A DNA stretch of 64,000 nucleotides from positions 1,550,001-1,614,000 of the forward strand of contig NZ_JAGTWO010000004.1 of assembly GCF_018842675.1 (NCBI RefSeq), given 5' to 3'. Numbering within the stretch: position 1 is the stretch's first letter; the number at the start of each line of letters is the position of its first letter. Below the pieces are notes generated by a model, which was not told the origin of the DNA, searched no databases, and worked only from the letters and a program-made list of their open reading frames with translations. This DNA is from Candidatus Pantoea bituminis (GTDB lineage Bacteria > Pseudomonadota > Gammaproteobacteria > Enterobacterales > Enterobacteriaceae). The position numbers and the translations under genes were made by a program. Of the stretch, positions 31,623 to 41,245 are shown in pieces.

Positions 31623-32769
31623 GTGGCTGATAGCGACGAGGACAAAACAGAATCGCCCTCGCCCCACCGACTTGAGAAAGCGCGTGAGGAAGGTGATATT
31701 CCGCGTTCGCGCGAGCTGACGTCACTGTTAATGCTGCTGGCTGGCATCATGATCCTGTGGATGGGCGGCAACATGATGGCGCATCGATTAGCGGGCATGG
31801 TGGCTGCGGGTCTCCATTTTGACCATGGTATGGTGACGGATGACAAAATCATCATTGCCCATATCAGTAGCCTGATCGGCCAGGCGATTCTGGCGCTGCT
31901 GCCTTTAATGGGGGTTTGGTGTTAGTGGCGATTGCTTCTCCGATGCTGCTTGGCGGTATCGTCTTCAGCGGCAAGTCGATCAAAGTTGATTTCACCAAGC
32001 TCAATCCGTTGCCAGGTTTTAAGCGCATGTTTGCCGCGCAGGCCTGGACTGAACTGTTTAAAGGGATTTTGAAAACCATCCTGGTGGGGTCGGTAGGCGT
32101 TTGGTACATCTTGTCACACTGGCCGGAAATGCTGCGTTTAATCAGCGAGTCGCCAACCAGCGCGCTGATTCACGGCATGGATATGATTGCGGTGTGCTGT
32201 GCATTAGTGATCCTTGGGCTGGTGCCGATGGTGGGTTATGACGTTTTTTGGCAGCTCTACAGCTATTACAAAAAACTGCGTATGTCTCGCCAGGAAATTC
32301 GCGATGAACACAAACAACAAGAGGGCGATCCGCACGTTAAAGGGCGTATTCGTCAGCAAATGCGCGCCGCTGCGCGCCGTCGCATGATGGCTGATGTGCC
32401 AAAAGCCGACGTCATCGTGACTAACCCAACGCACTATTCTGTGGCGCTGCAATATAACGAGAAAAAATGAGTGCGCCGAAAGTCGTCGCAAAAGGCGCAG
32501 GGGAAATTGCTTTGAGAATTCGTGAACTGGGGGCTGAACATCGCATCCCGGTTTTGGAGGCACCGCCGCTGGCGCGTGCGTTGTATCGTCATACTGAAAT
32601 TGGTCAACACATTCCCGGCGCGCTGTATGCGGCGGTGGCGGAAGTGCTGGCGTGGGTTTGGCAGTTGCGTCGCTGGAAACGCGAAGGCGGCCTCATCCCA
32701 ACCAAACCAAAAGATCTGCCGGTTCCGGTAGATATGGACTTTGCAGGAGAGAACAGAAACGATGGCTAA
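31623..32769 (+). CDS. flhB: Flagellar export gate protein FlhB (two frameshifts)
   Basis: FlhB is an inner-membrane component of the flagellar type III export gate and controls the switch from hook to filament substrates by self-cleavage at NPTH, which is present. The N-terminus (DKTESPSPHRLEKAREEGDIPRSREL) and cytoplasmic domain match E. coli. The frame breaks twice. Adding one G to the G5 run at 31910-31914 gives LMGGLVLVAIASP, and adding one A to the A6 run at 32462-32467 gives NEKKMSAPKVV; the result has 382 residues, the same as E. coli. The start is GTG at 31623 with GAGG six bases before. The 3' end overlaps flhA by eight bases. Confidence 0.92.
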
Positions 32770-34861
32770 TCTGGCCGCAAAATTGCGTTTACCGGGAAAC
32801 TTTAAAGATATGCAATGGCAGGTATTAGCCGGTCCGGTGCTGATCCTGATGATTTTGTCGATGATGGTGTTGCCTCTGCCACCGTTCATCCTCGACCTGT
32901 TGTTTACCTTTAATATCGCGCTCTCCATCATGGTGCTGCTGGTGGCGATGTTTACCCAGCGCACGCTGGAGTTCGCGGCGTTCCCTACCATTCTGCTGTT
33001 CTCCACCTTACTGCGATTGGCGCTGAACGTCGCCTCAACCCGTATCATCCTGATGGAAGGGCATACCGGCGGGGCGGCAGCGGGCCGGGTGGTGGAAGCG
33101 TTTGGCCACTTCCTGGTGGGCGGTAACTTCGCCATCGGTATCGTGGTCTTCATCATTTTGGTGATCATTAACTTTATGGTTATCACCAAAGGTGCGGGCC
33201 GTATCGCCGAAGTGGGCGCGCGCTTCGTGCTTGACGGGATGCCCGGCAAGCAGATGGCGATTGATGCCGACCTCAACGCGGGTTTGATTGGTGAAGAGGA
33301 AGCCAAACGCCGTCGTATGGAAGTGACGCAAGAAGCGGACTTCTATGGTTCGATGGACGGTGCCAGTAAGTTTGTGCGTGGTGATGCTATCGCGGGCATC
33401 ATGATCATGGTGATTAACGTGATCGGCGGCCTGTTGGTGGGTGTGGTGCAGCATGGTATGGATGTCGGTCATGCGGGTGAAACGTACACGCTGTTAACTA
33501 TCGGTGACGGCCTGGTTGCACAGATCCCCGCACTGGTCATTTCAACGGCAGCGGGTGTTATCGTAACGCGTGTAGCGACCGATCAGGATGTTGGCGAGCA
33601 GATGGTTGGCCAACTGTTCAAGGATCCCCGGGTATTAATGCTGAGTGGCGGCGTCATCGGTCTGCTTGGTCTGGTGCCGGGTATGCCAAATCTGGTGTTC
33701 CTGATGTTTACCGCTGCGCTGTTAGGTCTGGCGTGGTGGTTACGCGGACGTGAAATGCAGCCGAAGAAAAGTGCCGAGGCGACCAACAGCATCAATAAAA
33801 CCCAGAATACCCCGGCAACCGCAGCGACTGCGGAAGCGTCCTGGACTGACGTACAACTGGAGGACACGCTGGGCATGGAAGTGGGTTATCGCCTGATTCC
33901 GATGGTCGATCACCTGCAAAATGGCGAGCTGTTAGGCCGTATCCGCAGTATTCGTAAAAAAGTGGCGCAGGATGTTGGCTTCTTGCCGCCGGTGGTGCAT
34001 ATCCGTGACAACATGGAACTGCCGCCTGCGCGCTACCGTATTCTGATGAAAGGTGTGGAAATTGGCAGCGGTGATGCTTATCCAGGACGTTGGATGGCGA
34101 TTAACCCAGGCACGGCGGCAGGGACTTTGCCGGGCGAAGCCACGGTGGATCCCGCCTTTGGTCTGGCAGCAATCTGGATTGACAGTGCGCTGAAAGAGCA
34201 GGCGCAGATTCAGGGCTTTACCGTAGTTGAAGCCAGTACCGTGGTCGCTACGCATCTGAATCATCTGATTGGTCAATACGCCAGCGAGCTTTTTGGTCGT
34301 CAGGAAGCGCAGCAGTTGTTGGATCGCGTGACGCAAGAGATGCCGAAACTCACTGAAGATTTAGTGCCAGGCGTGATCTCCCTGACCACGATGCACAAAG
34401 TACTGCAAAACTTGCTGATAGAACGTGTATCGATTCGCGATATGCGCACCATTATTGAAACGCTGGCGGAACATGCGCCGATTCAGAACGATCCACAAGA
34501 ACTCACCAGTGTCGTACGCGTAGCCTTGGGCCGCGCGATTACGCAACAGTGGTTCCCGGGTAATGATGAAGTGCAGGTTATTGGTCTGGACGCTACGTTA
34601 GAGCGCTTGTTATTACAGGCGTTACAAGGCGGTGGTGGACTTGAACCGGGCCTTGCCGATCGCCTGTTAAGCCAGGCGCAAGATGCATTGCAACGCCAGG
34701 AGATGCTGGGCGCGCCGCCAGTATTGTTGGTGAATCATCCGCTACGTGCGTTGCTGGCGCGCTTCCTGCGCCGCAATCTGCCGCAACTGGTGGTGCTGTC
34801 AAACATGGAGCTGAGCGACAACCGCCAAATTCGCATGACGGCGACCATTGGAGGCAAATAA
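32762..34861 (+). CDS. flhA: Flagellar export gate protein FlhA
   Basis: FlhA is the large gate subunit of flagellar type III export; its C-terminal domain forms a ring that docks chaperone-substrate complexes. The 699-residue product has about eight helices in the N-terminal half, including the FHIPEP signature region (TLEFAAFPTILLFSTLLRLALN), then a long linker and cytoplasmic domains. E. coli has 692 residues. The ATG at 32762, giving MANLAAKLRLP, matches the E. coli start and lies inside the flhB 3' end, so translation is coupled. Confidence 0.97.
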   Translation: MANLAAKLRLPGNFKDMQWQVLAGPVLILMILSMMVLPLPPFILDLLFTFNIALSIMVLLVAMFTQRTLEFAAFPTILLFSTLLRLALNVASTRIILMEGHTGGAAAGRVVEAFGHFLVGGNFAIGIVVFIILVIINFMVITKGAGRIAEVGARFVLDGMPGKQMAIDADLNAGLIGEEEAKRRRMEVTQEADFYGSMDGASKFVRGDAIAGIMIMVINVIGGLLVGVVQHGMDVGHAGETYTLLTIGDGLVAQIPALVISTAAGVIVTRVATDQDVGEQMVGQLFKDPRVLMLSGGVIGLLGLVPGMPNLVFLMFTAALLGLAWWLRGREMQPKKSAEATNSINKTQNTPATAATAEASWTDVQLEDTLGMEVGYRLIPMVDHLQNGELLGRIRSIRKKVAQDVGFLPPVVHIRDNMELPPARYRILMKGVEIGSGDAYPGRWMAINPGTAAGTLPGEATVDPAFGLAAIWIDSALKEQAQIQGFTVVEASTVVATHLNHLIGQYASELFGRQEAQQLLDRVTQEMPKLTEDLVPGVISLTTMHKVLQNLLIERVSIRDMRTIIETLAEHAPIQNDPQELTSVVRVALGRAITQQWFPGNDEVQVIGLDATLERLLLQALQGGGGLEPGLADRLLSQAQDALQRQEMLGAPPVLLVNHPLRALLARFLRRNLPQLVVLSNMELSDNRQIRMTATIGGK

Positions 34862-35253
34862 TGAAACGCTGGCTGTGGCTGCTGTGCATGTTACCGCTTT
34901 GTTCCCAGGCTGCGGGCGGCGCATGGCACGCGAGCGCTAATGGCCCGCTGTTGGCGAATCGAGGCGGCTGGCAACGTTCGCAGCCCTTACTGCCGCCGAA
35001 AAATACAGACGGTTATATCGACGTTGTGAACTGGCGTTATCAACTCAGCAAACCTGCGCCAGCGGGACTGGAAGTGAAGCTGTGCGCAGCGCAGCGCTGC
35101 ACTTCGCTTGACGGAGGCAGCGGCAGCACTCGCGGCCTGGCGCATCTGTCGGCAGACGAAACCTTGCATATGGTATTTGGTTTTGCCGGTACGGGACGTT
35201 TGCCGCCGGGCTTGCGCGTGGTGAGCAGTGAAGTGATGGTGAACTACCGCTAA
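34861..35253 (+). CDS. flhE: Flagellar protein FlhE
   Basis: FlhE is a small periplasmic protein encoded after flhA and linked to control of proton leakage through the export gate in Salmonella. The 130-residue product has a Sec signal peptide (cleavage near residue 18, after SQA), two Cys in the mature part (KLCAAQRCTS) that could form a disulfide, and the same length as E. coli. Its ATG overlaps the flhA stop by one base. Confidence 0.92.
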   Translation: MKRWLWLLCMLPLCSQAAGGAWHASANGPLLANRGGWQRSQPLLPPKNTDGYIDVVNWRYQLSKPAPAGLEVKLCAAQRCTSLDGGSGSTRGLAHLSADETLHMVFGFAGTGRLPPGLRVVSSEVMVNYR

Positions 35254-35270
35254 GACGCGGTGAAATGCAT

Positions 35271-35299
35271 AAAAAACCCCGCCGAAGCGGGGTTTTTTT
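35271..35299. terminator. Bidirectional terminator between flhE and argS
   Basis: ACCCCGC and GCGGGGT pair with a CGAA loop. A run of A residues on the left and T residues on the right lets it serve both the plus-strand flhBAE message and the minus-strand argS message. Confidence 0.93.
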
Positions 35300-35303
35300 G
35301 TGT

Positions 35304-37034
35304 TTACATACGTTCGACGGTTTGGATACCCAAGGTATCGAGACCTTGCTGCAAGGTTTTAGCAGTAAGCGCCGCAAGCTGCAAACGGCTCAGGCGGGTA
35401 CGTTCTTCTTCCGCGCTGAGAATGGGGCAATGCTCATAGAAGCCAGAGAAGAGACCCGCGAGGTCATACAGATAAGCACACATCACATGCGGCGTACCAT
35501 CACGCGCGACTTGGGTGATCACTTCTTCGAACTGCAACAAGCGGGTCGCCAGCAGCGCTTCGCGATCTTCAGTGATAAACAGATCGGCATCCAGCGTTTC
35601 TGCATCGATACCCGCTTTGCGGAAGACCGACAGCACGCGAGTGTAGGCATACAGCAAGTACGGGGCAGTATTGCCTTCAAAGGCCAGCATGTTATCCCAG
35701 TCGAAGATGTAATCCGTGGTACGGCTTTTCGACAGGTCAGCGTATTTCACGGCGCCAATACCGACGATTTCCGCCAGCTGTTTCACCTCTTCTTCACGCA
35801 TCTCAGGATTTTTCTCACGCACCAGCGTGTAAGCACGCTGATAAGCTTCATCCAGCAGATCGGCGAGTTTAATGGTGCCGCCGCTACGCGTTTTGAAAGG
35901 ACGTCCATCTTTACCTAACATCATGCCAAACGCATGGTGCTCAAGCGGCACATTCTCCGGGACATAACCCGCTTTACGCACGATAGTCCAGGCTTGCAGC
36001 AGATGCTGATGCTGACGAGAATCGATGTAATACAGCACACGATCGGCATGCAGTGTTTCATAACGGTATTTGGCACAGGCAATATCGGTAGTGGTGTAAA
36101 GGTATCCGCCATCCTTTTTCTGGATGATAACGCCCATGGGATCGCCTTCTTTGTTCTGGAACTCGTCCAGAAACACCACGGTTGCGCCTTCGCTTTCGAC
36201 GGCTAAGCCTTTGTCTTTCAGATCGCTGACGATGCCTGGCAGCATATCGTTGTAGAGGCTTTCACCCATGACATCTTTACGGCTCAGCGTCACGTTCAGA
36301 CGGTCATAAATTTTCTGGTTCTGACTCATGGTGATGTCGACCAGCTTCTTCCACATCTCACGGCAATAGGCGTCGCCACCTTGCAGTTTTACCACGTAAC
36401 CGCGTGCGCGCTCGGCAAACGCAGGATCTTCGTCATAGGTACGTTTCGCTTCACGATAAAACTCTTCCAGATCTGCCAGCGCCATTTCTGCATGATCTTC
36501 GTTCTGCTGCTTCTCAAGAAAGGCGATCAGCATGCCGAACTGCGTTCCCCAGTCGCCAACGTGATTAGCACGAATCACGTTATGTCCCAGAAACTCCAGA
36601 GTGCGTACGGCGGCATCACCGATGATGGTGGAGCGCACGTGACCAACGTGCATCTCTTTCGCGACATTGGGCGCAGAGTAATCGATCACGATAGTTTGAG
36701 GTTCAGCCAGCGTCACGCCTAAACGAGGCAAACGCAGCGCTTGCTTAGCGTTTTCAGCCAGCCATTGACGGTCAAGGAAAATATTGATGAAGCCCGGTCC
36801 GGCAATCTCAACTTTGCTGGCGATGCCTGTCAGATCAAGATTCTGCAACACGGTCTCAGCTAATTGTCGCGGCGCTTGTCCCAGTTTTTTCGCCACGGCC
36901 ATAATGCCGTTTGCCTGATAATCACCAAACTGAACCTTGGCTGACTGACGAACCTGAGGTTCGCAATCGGCGGGCGCGCCGGCTAAAACCATTGCCTGAC
37001 TGACTTTTGCGGAAAGAAGTGCCTGAATATTCAC
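35304..37034 (-). CDS. argS: Arginyl-tRNA synthetase
   Basis: ArgS is the class I enzyme charging tRNA-Arg. The 576-residue protein shows the N-terminal arginyl-specific domain, the HIGH-type motif as HVGH in [19 protein letters not shown], and the anticodon-binding DALR domain at the C-terminus ending in LGIQTVERM. It lacks a canonical KMSKS, which is typical for this synthetase. An open frame extends 29 codons further upstream, but GTG at 37034, preceded by AAGG, gives VNIQALLS, matching the E. coli MNIQALLS start, and the usual length. Confidence 0.96.
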   Translation of the reverse strand: MNIQALLSAKVSQAMVLAGAPADCEPQVRQSAKVQFGDYQANGIMAVAKKLGQAPRQLAETVLQNLDLTGIASKVEIAGPGFINIFLDRQWLAENAKQALRLPRLGVTLAEPQTIVIDYSAPNVAKEMHVGHVRSTIIGDAAVRTLEFLGHNVIRANHVGDWGTQFGMLIAFLEKQQNEDHAEMALADLEEFYREAKRTYDEDPAFAERARGYVVKLQGGDAYCREMWKKLVDITMSQNQKIYDRLNVTLSRKDVMGESLYNDMLPGIVSDLKDKGLAVESEGATVVFLDEFQNKEGDPMGVIIQKKDGGYLYTTTDIACAKYRYETLHADRVLYYIDSRQHQHLLQAWTIVRKAGYVPENVPLEHHAFGMMLGKDGRPFKTRSGGTIKLADLLDEAYQRAYTLVREKNPEMREEEVKQLAEIVGIGAVKYADLSKSRTTDYIFDWDNMLAFEGNTAPYLLYAYTRVLSVFRKAGIDAETLDADLFITEDREALLATRLLQFEEVITQVARDGTPHVMCAYLYDLAGLFSGFYEHCPILSAEEERTRLSRLQLAALTAKTLQQGLDTLGIQTVERM

Positions 37035-37220
37035 CGAGTTACCTTCATATGCTGAAAAACGCTCGTCTGAACGATGACGAGCCGTCATCATCATCTTGCC
37101 TGGCGTTAATGACCCAGACAAAACGGAAAAAAATGAGGGGGAAAGTATACGTGAATTGTCTGTGGGCGTCAGCAGTTGGATAAAGCAGGGAAACAGAGCC
37201 TAAAATGTTTCCCGCTTGAT

Positions 37221-37343
37221 TTAACGACGGCGCAGATGGCGGCGAGGATTTTTAACACTTTTGTCTTCACGCACCTTCCAATGGCGGGAAATAGCAAATC
37301 CCATCAGTGCGATTAGGACTGCGACAACAATTAGCATGGTCAT
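37221..37343 (-). CDS. Unrecognised 40-residue membrane peptide with basic tail
   Basis: The frame encodes 40 residues: MTMLIVVAVLIALMGFAIS forms one hydrophobic helix, followed by RHWKVREDKSV and a basic tail KNPRRHLRRR. AAGGA lies about seven bases before the ATG, a good ribosome binding site. It is upstream of argS on the same strand, 187 bases before its start, in a place where I know of no named E. coli gene of this type. The composition suggests an N-out/C-in single-pass membrane peptide whose basic tail could bind phospholipid or nucleic acid. Function unknown; the call rests on start signal and composition. Confidence 0.55.
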   Translation of the reverse strand: MTMLIVVAVLIALMGFAISRHWKVREDKSVKNPRRHLRRR

Positions 37344-37657
37344 TGAGCTATTCCTTTGAGTTGTGTTAGGTCAAATTTATAAGAAAGACCGCATGGCTGC
37401 AATTGTTCTCTGCCCAAATAAGACTTATCTCATTGTATTAAAGAAGCTGATACAAAACATGTAGTTAAGGTGTTTTCATCCAGAAACTGCTGGACCTAAA
37501 GAGAGGATAAATCCGAATTAAAAGGTCTGTTTATATCCTTTTGCGGCAATTTACGCGTCAAATCGGATGAATCCTACGCTTTTGGTGTTCCTAACTCAGC
37601 GCTGACAGCATGTTATATTGATAAGAAATATTGCATTATTTAAGGAGATTTTACGCA
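37344..37657. other. AT-rich intergenic region upstream of yecM
   Basis: This stretch separates the minus-strand 40-residue peptide gene from yecM. It should hold promoters in both directions. I see no hairpin terminator and no convincing further gene; a 23-codon frame at 37393 has only a weak ribosome binding site. Confidence 0.5.
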
Positions 37658-38218
37658 GTGAAGAGCACTTTTCCCCCACAATTAGACGATTTAAAGGCAG
37701 ATTTAGTGCGATTCGAGAAATCGTTAGAGAGTTTTTCTGAACGCTTAGGTCTCTCATTAGGCGATCTCGAATCTGATCACATTGCTGTTCGTTGTCACCA
37801 AAACGCAACGGCAGAGCGCTGGAAGCAGGGTTTTTTACAAATTGGCTGCCAGTTTTCTGAAGCGATGATCAACGGCCGGCCGATTTGCCTGTTTAAGTTA
37901 CATCAGCCCATTGAGGTCGCTGGCTGGCAACTCGACGTGATTGAACTGCCTTGGCCAGGTGAAAAACGCTACCGTCATGAAGGTTGGGAACATGTTGAAA
38001 TCGTCCTGCGCGGCGAACCTGAAACGCTGGGCATGCGAGCGATGGCGCTGTTATCAGATGACGCGCTAACGCAGCCGGGCATCTCATTTAAAACCAGTTC
38101 GCCGAAAGGAGAAAATGAGCGTTTGCCCAACCCGACCTTAGCGGTAACAGATGGGCAAACCACAATAAAGTTTCATCCGTGGCGACTGGAAGAGATTGTC
38201 GCCAGCGAGGCAGATTAA
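37658..38218 (+). CDS. yecM: YecM family protein (VOC superfamily fold)
   Basis: The 186-residue product aligns with E. coli YecM, sharing RCHQNATAERW, MINGRPICLFKLH, IELPWPGEKRY and the C-terminal NPTLAVTDGQTTIKFHPW. The family has a glyoxalase/bleomycin-resistance-like fold with a possible metal site, but its role is unknown. GTG at 37658, with TAAGGAGA about ten bases upstream, is the preferred start; a TTG further upstream is less likely. The 3' end overlaps the convergent lyase gene by four bases. Confidence 0.9.
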   Translation: MKSTFPPQLDDLKADLVRFEKSLESFSERLGLSLGDLESDHIAVRCHQNATAERWKQGFLQIGCQFSEAMINGRPICLFKLHQPIEVAGWQLDVIELPWPGEKRYRHEGWEHVEIVLRGEPETLGMRAMALLSDDALTQPGISFKTSSPKGENERLPNPTLAVTDGQTTIKFHPWRLEEIVASEAD

Positions 38219-39360
38219 ACGCGGGCGTTGACGGCTTTGCCCAGCCGCACGACCGCTTCTTCCAGCAGCGCACGGGTGCAGCCAAAATTCAGCCGTACAA
38301 ACTTATCATCGCCAAAGTCACGACCTGGTGAAAAGCCAAGTCCATATTTTTCAAAATAGAGCGCCGGGCTGGCGACGTTGAGCGCGCTGGCATCGATCCA
38401 ACCCAAATAGGTGGCTTCGGGTGATGTCATCGTCAGGCCCGGCAGCGCATTGACCTGCTCGACCAGCCAGTCGCGATTACGCCGTAAATAGACGAGTTGT
38501 GCTTCTAACCACGCATCGCCGTCCCGCCACGCGGCTTCGGCAGCAACCAGCGACAGAATATCCACGGAAGGGACAATGCCCTGACGCACGCGATTGAAGC
38601 GGGCACGTAATTCAGCATTAGGAATGATCGCCAGTGAAGCGCCCAATCCGGCGATGTTGAAGGTTTTTGAGGGGGAAATAAGCGTAATGCTGCGCTGCGC
38701 GGCATCTTCACTGAGTGAGGCGAAAGGAATGTGCTGCACGCCCGGTTCCAGCAATAAATCGCAGTGAATTTCATCGGTGCAAACAATCAAATCATGTTGC
38801 TGAGCAAAAGCAAGCTGCGCTTCCAGTTCATCACGACGATAGACCGTTCCGCCAGGATTCTGTGGGTTACACAGCATCAGTAATTTCTCTTTGCCACTCA
38901 TCTGCTGGTTGGCGGCATCAATGTCCATGACCCAACGATGCTCATTAAGCACTAACGGCAGATTCAGCTGGCCGCGTTCAGCGAGTTTGGCAGCACCGCG
39001 AAAGGGCGGATAAATGGGCGTTGGCGCAACAGTGATTTCATCGGCTGCGGTAAACGCGCGAACCGAAATATTTAACCCGCTGACGACGCCCGGTAATGGA
39101 ACGATCCATGCCGGATCGACGTGCCACTGATAGCGCGAGGCGAAGCGCTGAACGGCAATATCAATCAAACCGTTTGGCTTATCGCCATAGCCAAAAATTC
39201 CATGTTCAACGCGGGCTTTGATCGCATCGATAATGCACTCGGGCGAACGGAAATCAGTATCAGCTACCCACAATGGCAGAATGTCCTGGTCCGCATATTT
39301 GTGCCATTTAAGGCTATCGCTGTGACGACGGTCTATCCGTTGGTCAAAATTGAATGCCAT
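38215..39360 (-). CDS. MalY/PatB family PLP-dependent aminotransferase or C-S lyase
   Basis: This 381-residue fold-type I PLP enzyme resembles MalY and PatB, which cleave cystathionine or cysteine conjugates. It shows LPLWVADTDF near the N-terminus, FGYGDKP, LPGVVSGLNISVRAF, NPQNPGG, CTDEIHCDL (PLP-binding Asp), SPSKTFNIAGL with the Schiff-base Lys, and RLNFGCTRALLEE at the end (substrate carboxylate Arg). The ATG at 39360, with AAAGG six bases before it, is preferred over a long upstream extension. It faces yecM and is divergent from cutC; E. coli has no such gene at this point, so it is an insertion relative to that layout. The substrate is unknown. Confidence 0.88.
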   Translation of the reverse strand: MAFNFDQRIDRRHSDSLKWHKYADQDILPLWVADTDFRSPECIIDAIKARVEHGIFGYGDKPNGLIDIAVQRFASRYQWHVDPAWIVPLPGVVSGLNISVRAFTAADEITVAPTPIYPPFRGAAKLAERGQLNLPLVLNEHRWVMDIDAANQQMSGKEKLLMLCNPQNPGGTVYRRDELEAQLAFAQQHDLIVCTDEIHCDLLLEPGVQHIPFASLSEDAAQRSITLISPSKTFNIAGLGASLAIIPNAELRARFNRVRQGIVPSVDILSLVAAEAAWRDGDAWLEAQLVYLRRNRDWLVEQVNALPGLTMTSPEATYLGWIDASALNVASPALYFEKYGLGFSPGRDFGDDKFVRLNFGCTRALLEEAVVRLGKAVNARV

Positions 39361-39446
39361 AGTTACCTTTCCGCGTAAAATCATTCCAGCAGTCAGACTA
39401 ACCGATGAACTTGGTTCGAACCAGACGTCATGTAAAGGAGAAGAGA

Positions 39447-40199
39447 ATGACCAAACTGGAAATTTGTTGTTACGGCGTGGATTGCGCAATGACCGCGCAG
39501 CAGGCTGGAGCCGATCGCGTTGAGCTGTGCGCAGCGCCGCGTGAAGGGGGATTAACACCCTCGGCTGGGACGCTGGAAGCAGCCCGACGCGAACTTTCGA
39601 TTCCGGTTCATCCGATTGTCAGGCCGCGCGGTGGCGATTTTTGCTATACCGCCCGCGAATTTGAAGTAATGAAATCGGATGTGGCGTTGATCCGTGAATT
39701 GGGCTTTCCGGGGCTGGTGGTGGGAATGCTGGATGAAGATGCCCACATCAACCATGCGCAAATGCGGCAAATCATGGCGCTGTGCGACGGCGTTTCAGTG
39801 ACATTCCATCGTGCATTTGACCTGTGCCATAGTCCTAAACGTGCACTGAAGGAGTTGACCGATCTCGGCGTCGCGCGCATTCTGACTTCAGGCCAGCAGC
39901 AAAGCGCGGAAAACGGAATTGCATTGTTGAAGGAACTAAATGATCTCAGTGAAGGTCCTATTATCATGGCAGGTGCAGGCGTTCGCCTGAGTAACCTACA
40001 GAAGTTTCTCGATATGGGCATTCGTGAAGTTCACAGCTCGGCCAGCCACCTTGTGGTATCGCCGATGCGTTACCGAAAAGCCGGTGTTTCAATGTGTTCT
40101 GAAGCCGAAACCGATGAGTTCAGTCGCTATTGCGTAGATAGTGATGTGGTGGAAGCCATGAGAAGTGTGATGCAGATGAACAGCGTTCGGGTCGCCTGA
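39447..40199 (+). CDS. cutC: CutC family protein
   Basis: CutC is a cytoplasmic TIM-barrel protein first linked to copper tolerance; that role is disputed. The 250-residue product (E. coli 248) shows [33 protein letters not shown]-like [34 protein letters not shown] and [10 protein letters not shown]. The ATG at 39447 is chosen because TAAAGGAG lies just upstream. A terminator follows 60 bases later. Confidence 0.94.
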   Translation: MTKLEICCYGVDCAMTAQQAGADRVELCAAPREGGLTPSAGTLEAARRELSIPVHPIVRPRGGDFCYTAREFEVMKSDVALIRELGFPGLVVGMLDEDAHINHAQMRQIMALCDGVSVTFHRAFDLCHSPKRALKELTDLGVARILTSGQQQSAENGIALLKELNDLSEGPIIMAGAGVRLSNLQKFLDMGIREVHSSASHLVVSPMRYRKAGVSMCSEAETDEFSRYCVDSDVVEAMRSVMQMNSVRVA

Positions 40200-40259
40200 A
40201 TCACCCCAGATTTTGCCGCGCAGCACGCCGATCATTGACGTGATGTTTGCAAGTACCAA

Positions 40260-40288
40260 ACCCCAGCACGCTTGCTGGGGTATTTTTT
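40260..40288 (+). terminator. Rho-independent terminator of cutC
   Basis: ACCCCAGCA and TGCTGGGGT form a perfect 9-bp stem with a four-base loop, followed by ATTTTTT. Confidence 0.92.
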
Positions 40289-40366
40289 GCCTGCTATTTA
40301 CGCTTTTTCCCGCCGATAAACGCCGTTGCGATTACACTTAACGTACTGTTGTCTGGGACTTACATC

Positions 40367-41218
40367 ATGAAAAGCTTCCTGATCTCTGCCGTATCCTTGT
40401 TAGCGGCTGCGTTGAGCAGTCCACTTTTTGCGGCCAGCAATTGCGGACCACAAAGCGGCGTCATTGCCAGCAGCAATAACTGGATTATGTTAGGCGGCAG
40501 TGCGAAAGGTGCAGTGCGGCAGGTCATCGCCGGAGAATTTGGCAAAGATGTAAACTCGCAAAAACGCGTGCTCGGTCAGTTTGATCCCTGCGGCGATTTG
40601 ATGGTTGCCGATGTCAGCTATGACAAGAATGAGCGCAACGTGATTCTCAGCATGGAGCAACATATTGCTCGGGTACAAGGCGGTTGGGTTGCAGAGTATG
40701 CCTATTTGGTCAAGGTGCTGAAGGAAGGCAAAGAAGTGGTGGTCGACAATCGTCAGGGCACCATCAACTGGCAAATGGGCAAAAACGGTAACATTGTCAG
40801 CTCCTCAGACAAATTCATCAGCATGGGACAAAACGGTTTCACTGACACCACGTATCGCTACGACGCACAGTATCGGCTGGAAAAAAGCGTGGCGCGCGGC
40901 ACCGATGAAATGACCAACGGTGAAAACCATTATCGCTGGAATCCGCAAGGTTTAGTGGTAAGCGCCAGTTCATCGCGCAGCAAAGATACCTATACCTACG
41001 ATCAGCAATTCCGTGAGTTGCGCCTTAATGGCACTGCCAGCACACCGGTCAGTACAATCCGTTCGGTAGATGAGTGTCAATTGTGGGACGAAGTGGGAAA
41101 CTGCACACTGAGTTACCTGCACGAAACCGAAATTTTCGATAAAGGCACGATTGAGCGACACCTTAGCTCAGCATACAAATATCAGTATTGGGATAATCCG
41201 GCAGCGTCAGAAGAATAG
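40367..41218 (+). CDS. Unrecognised secreted protein with YD-like repeats
   Basis: I do not recognise this 283-residue protein. It starts with a clear Sec signal peptide (MKSFLISAVSLLAAALSSP, cleavage near LFA-AS). The mature part has four Cys (SNCGP, DPCGD, DECQL, GNCTL), enough for two disulfides, and is rich in Tyr, Ser and Asn. Residues about 197-260 contain three spaced units, YRYDAQYRLE, YRWNPQGLVV and YTYDQQFREL, resembling the YxYDxxGR units of YD/Rhs repeats, so a beta-rich extracytoplasmic fold is likely. ATG at 40367 is the start of the signal peptide; the frame is open further upstream through the cutC terminator, which cannot be coding. It is monocistronic. Confidence 0.7.
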   Translation: MKSFLISAVSLLAAALSSPLFAASNCGPQSGVIASSNNWIMLGGSAKGAVRQVIAGEFGKDVNSQKRVLGQFDPCGDLMVADVSYDKNERNVILSMEQHIARVQGGWVAEYAYLVKVLKEGKEVVVDNRQGTINWQMGKNGNIVSSSDKFISMGQNGFTDTTYRYDAQYRLEKSVARGTDEMTNGENHYRWNPQGLVVSASSSRSKDTYTYDQQFRELRLNGTASTPVSTIRSVDECQLWDEVGNCTLSYLHETEIFDKGTIERHLSSAYKYQYWDNPAASEE

Positions 41219-41238
41219 GGCGATCCACCGATCGCCCT
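41217..41238. terminator. Hairpin between convergent genes
   Basis: AGGGCGATC and GATCGCCCT form a perfect 9-bp stem with a four-base loop, placed between the stops of the secreted-protein gene and gldA. No T run follows on either side, so its strength as a terminator is uncertain. Confidence 0.5.
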
Positions 41239-41245
41239 GAACAGA

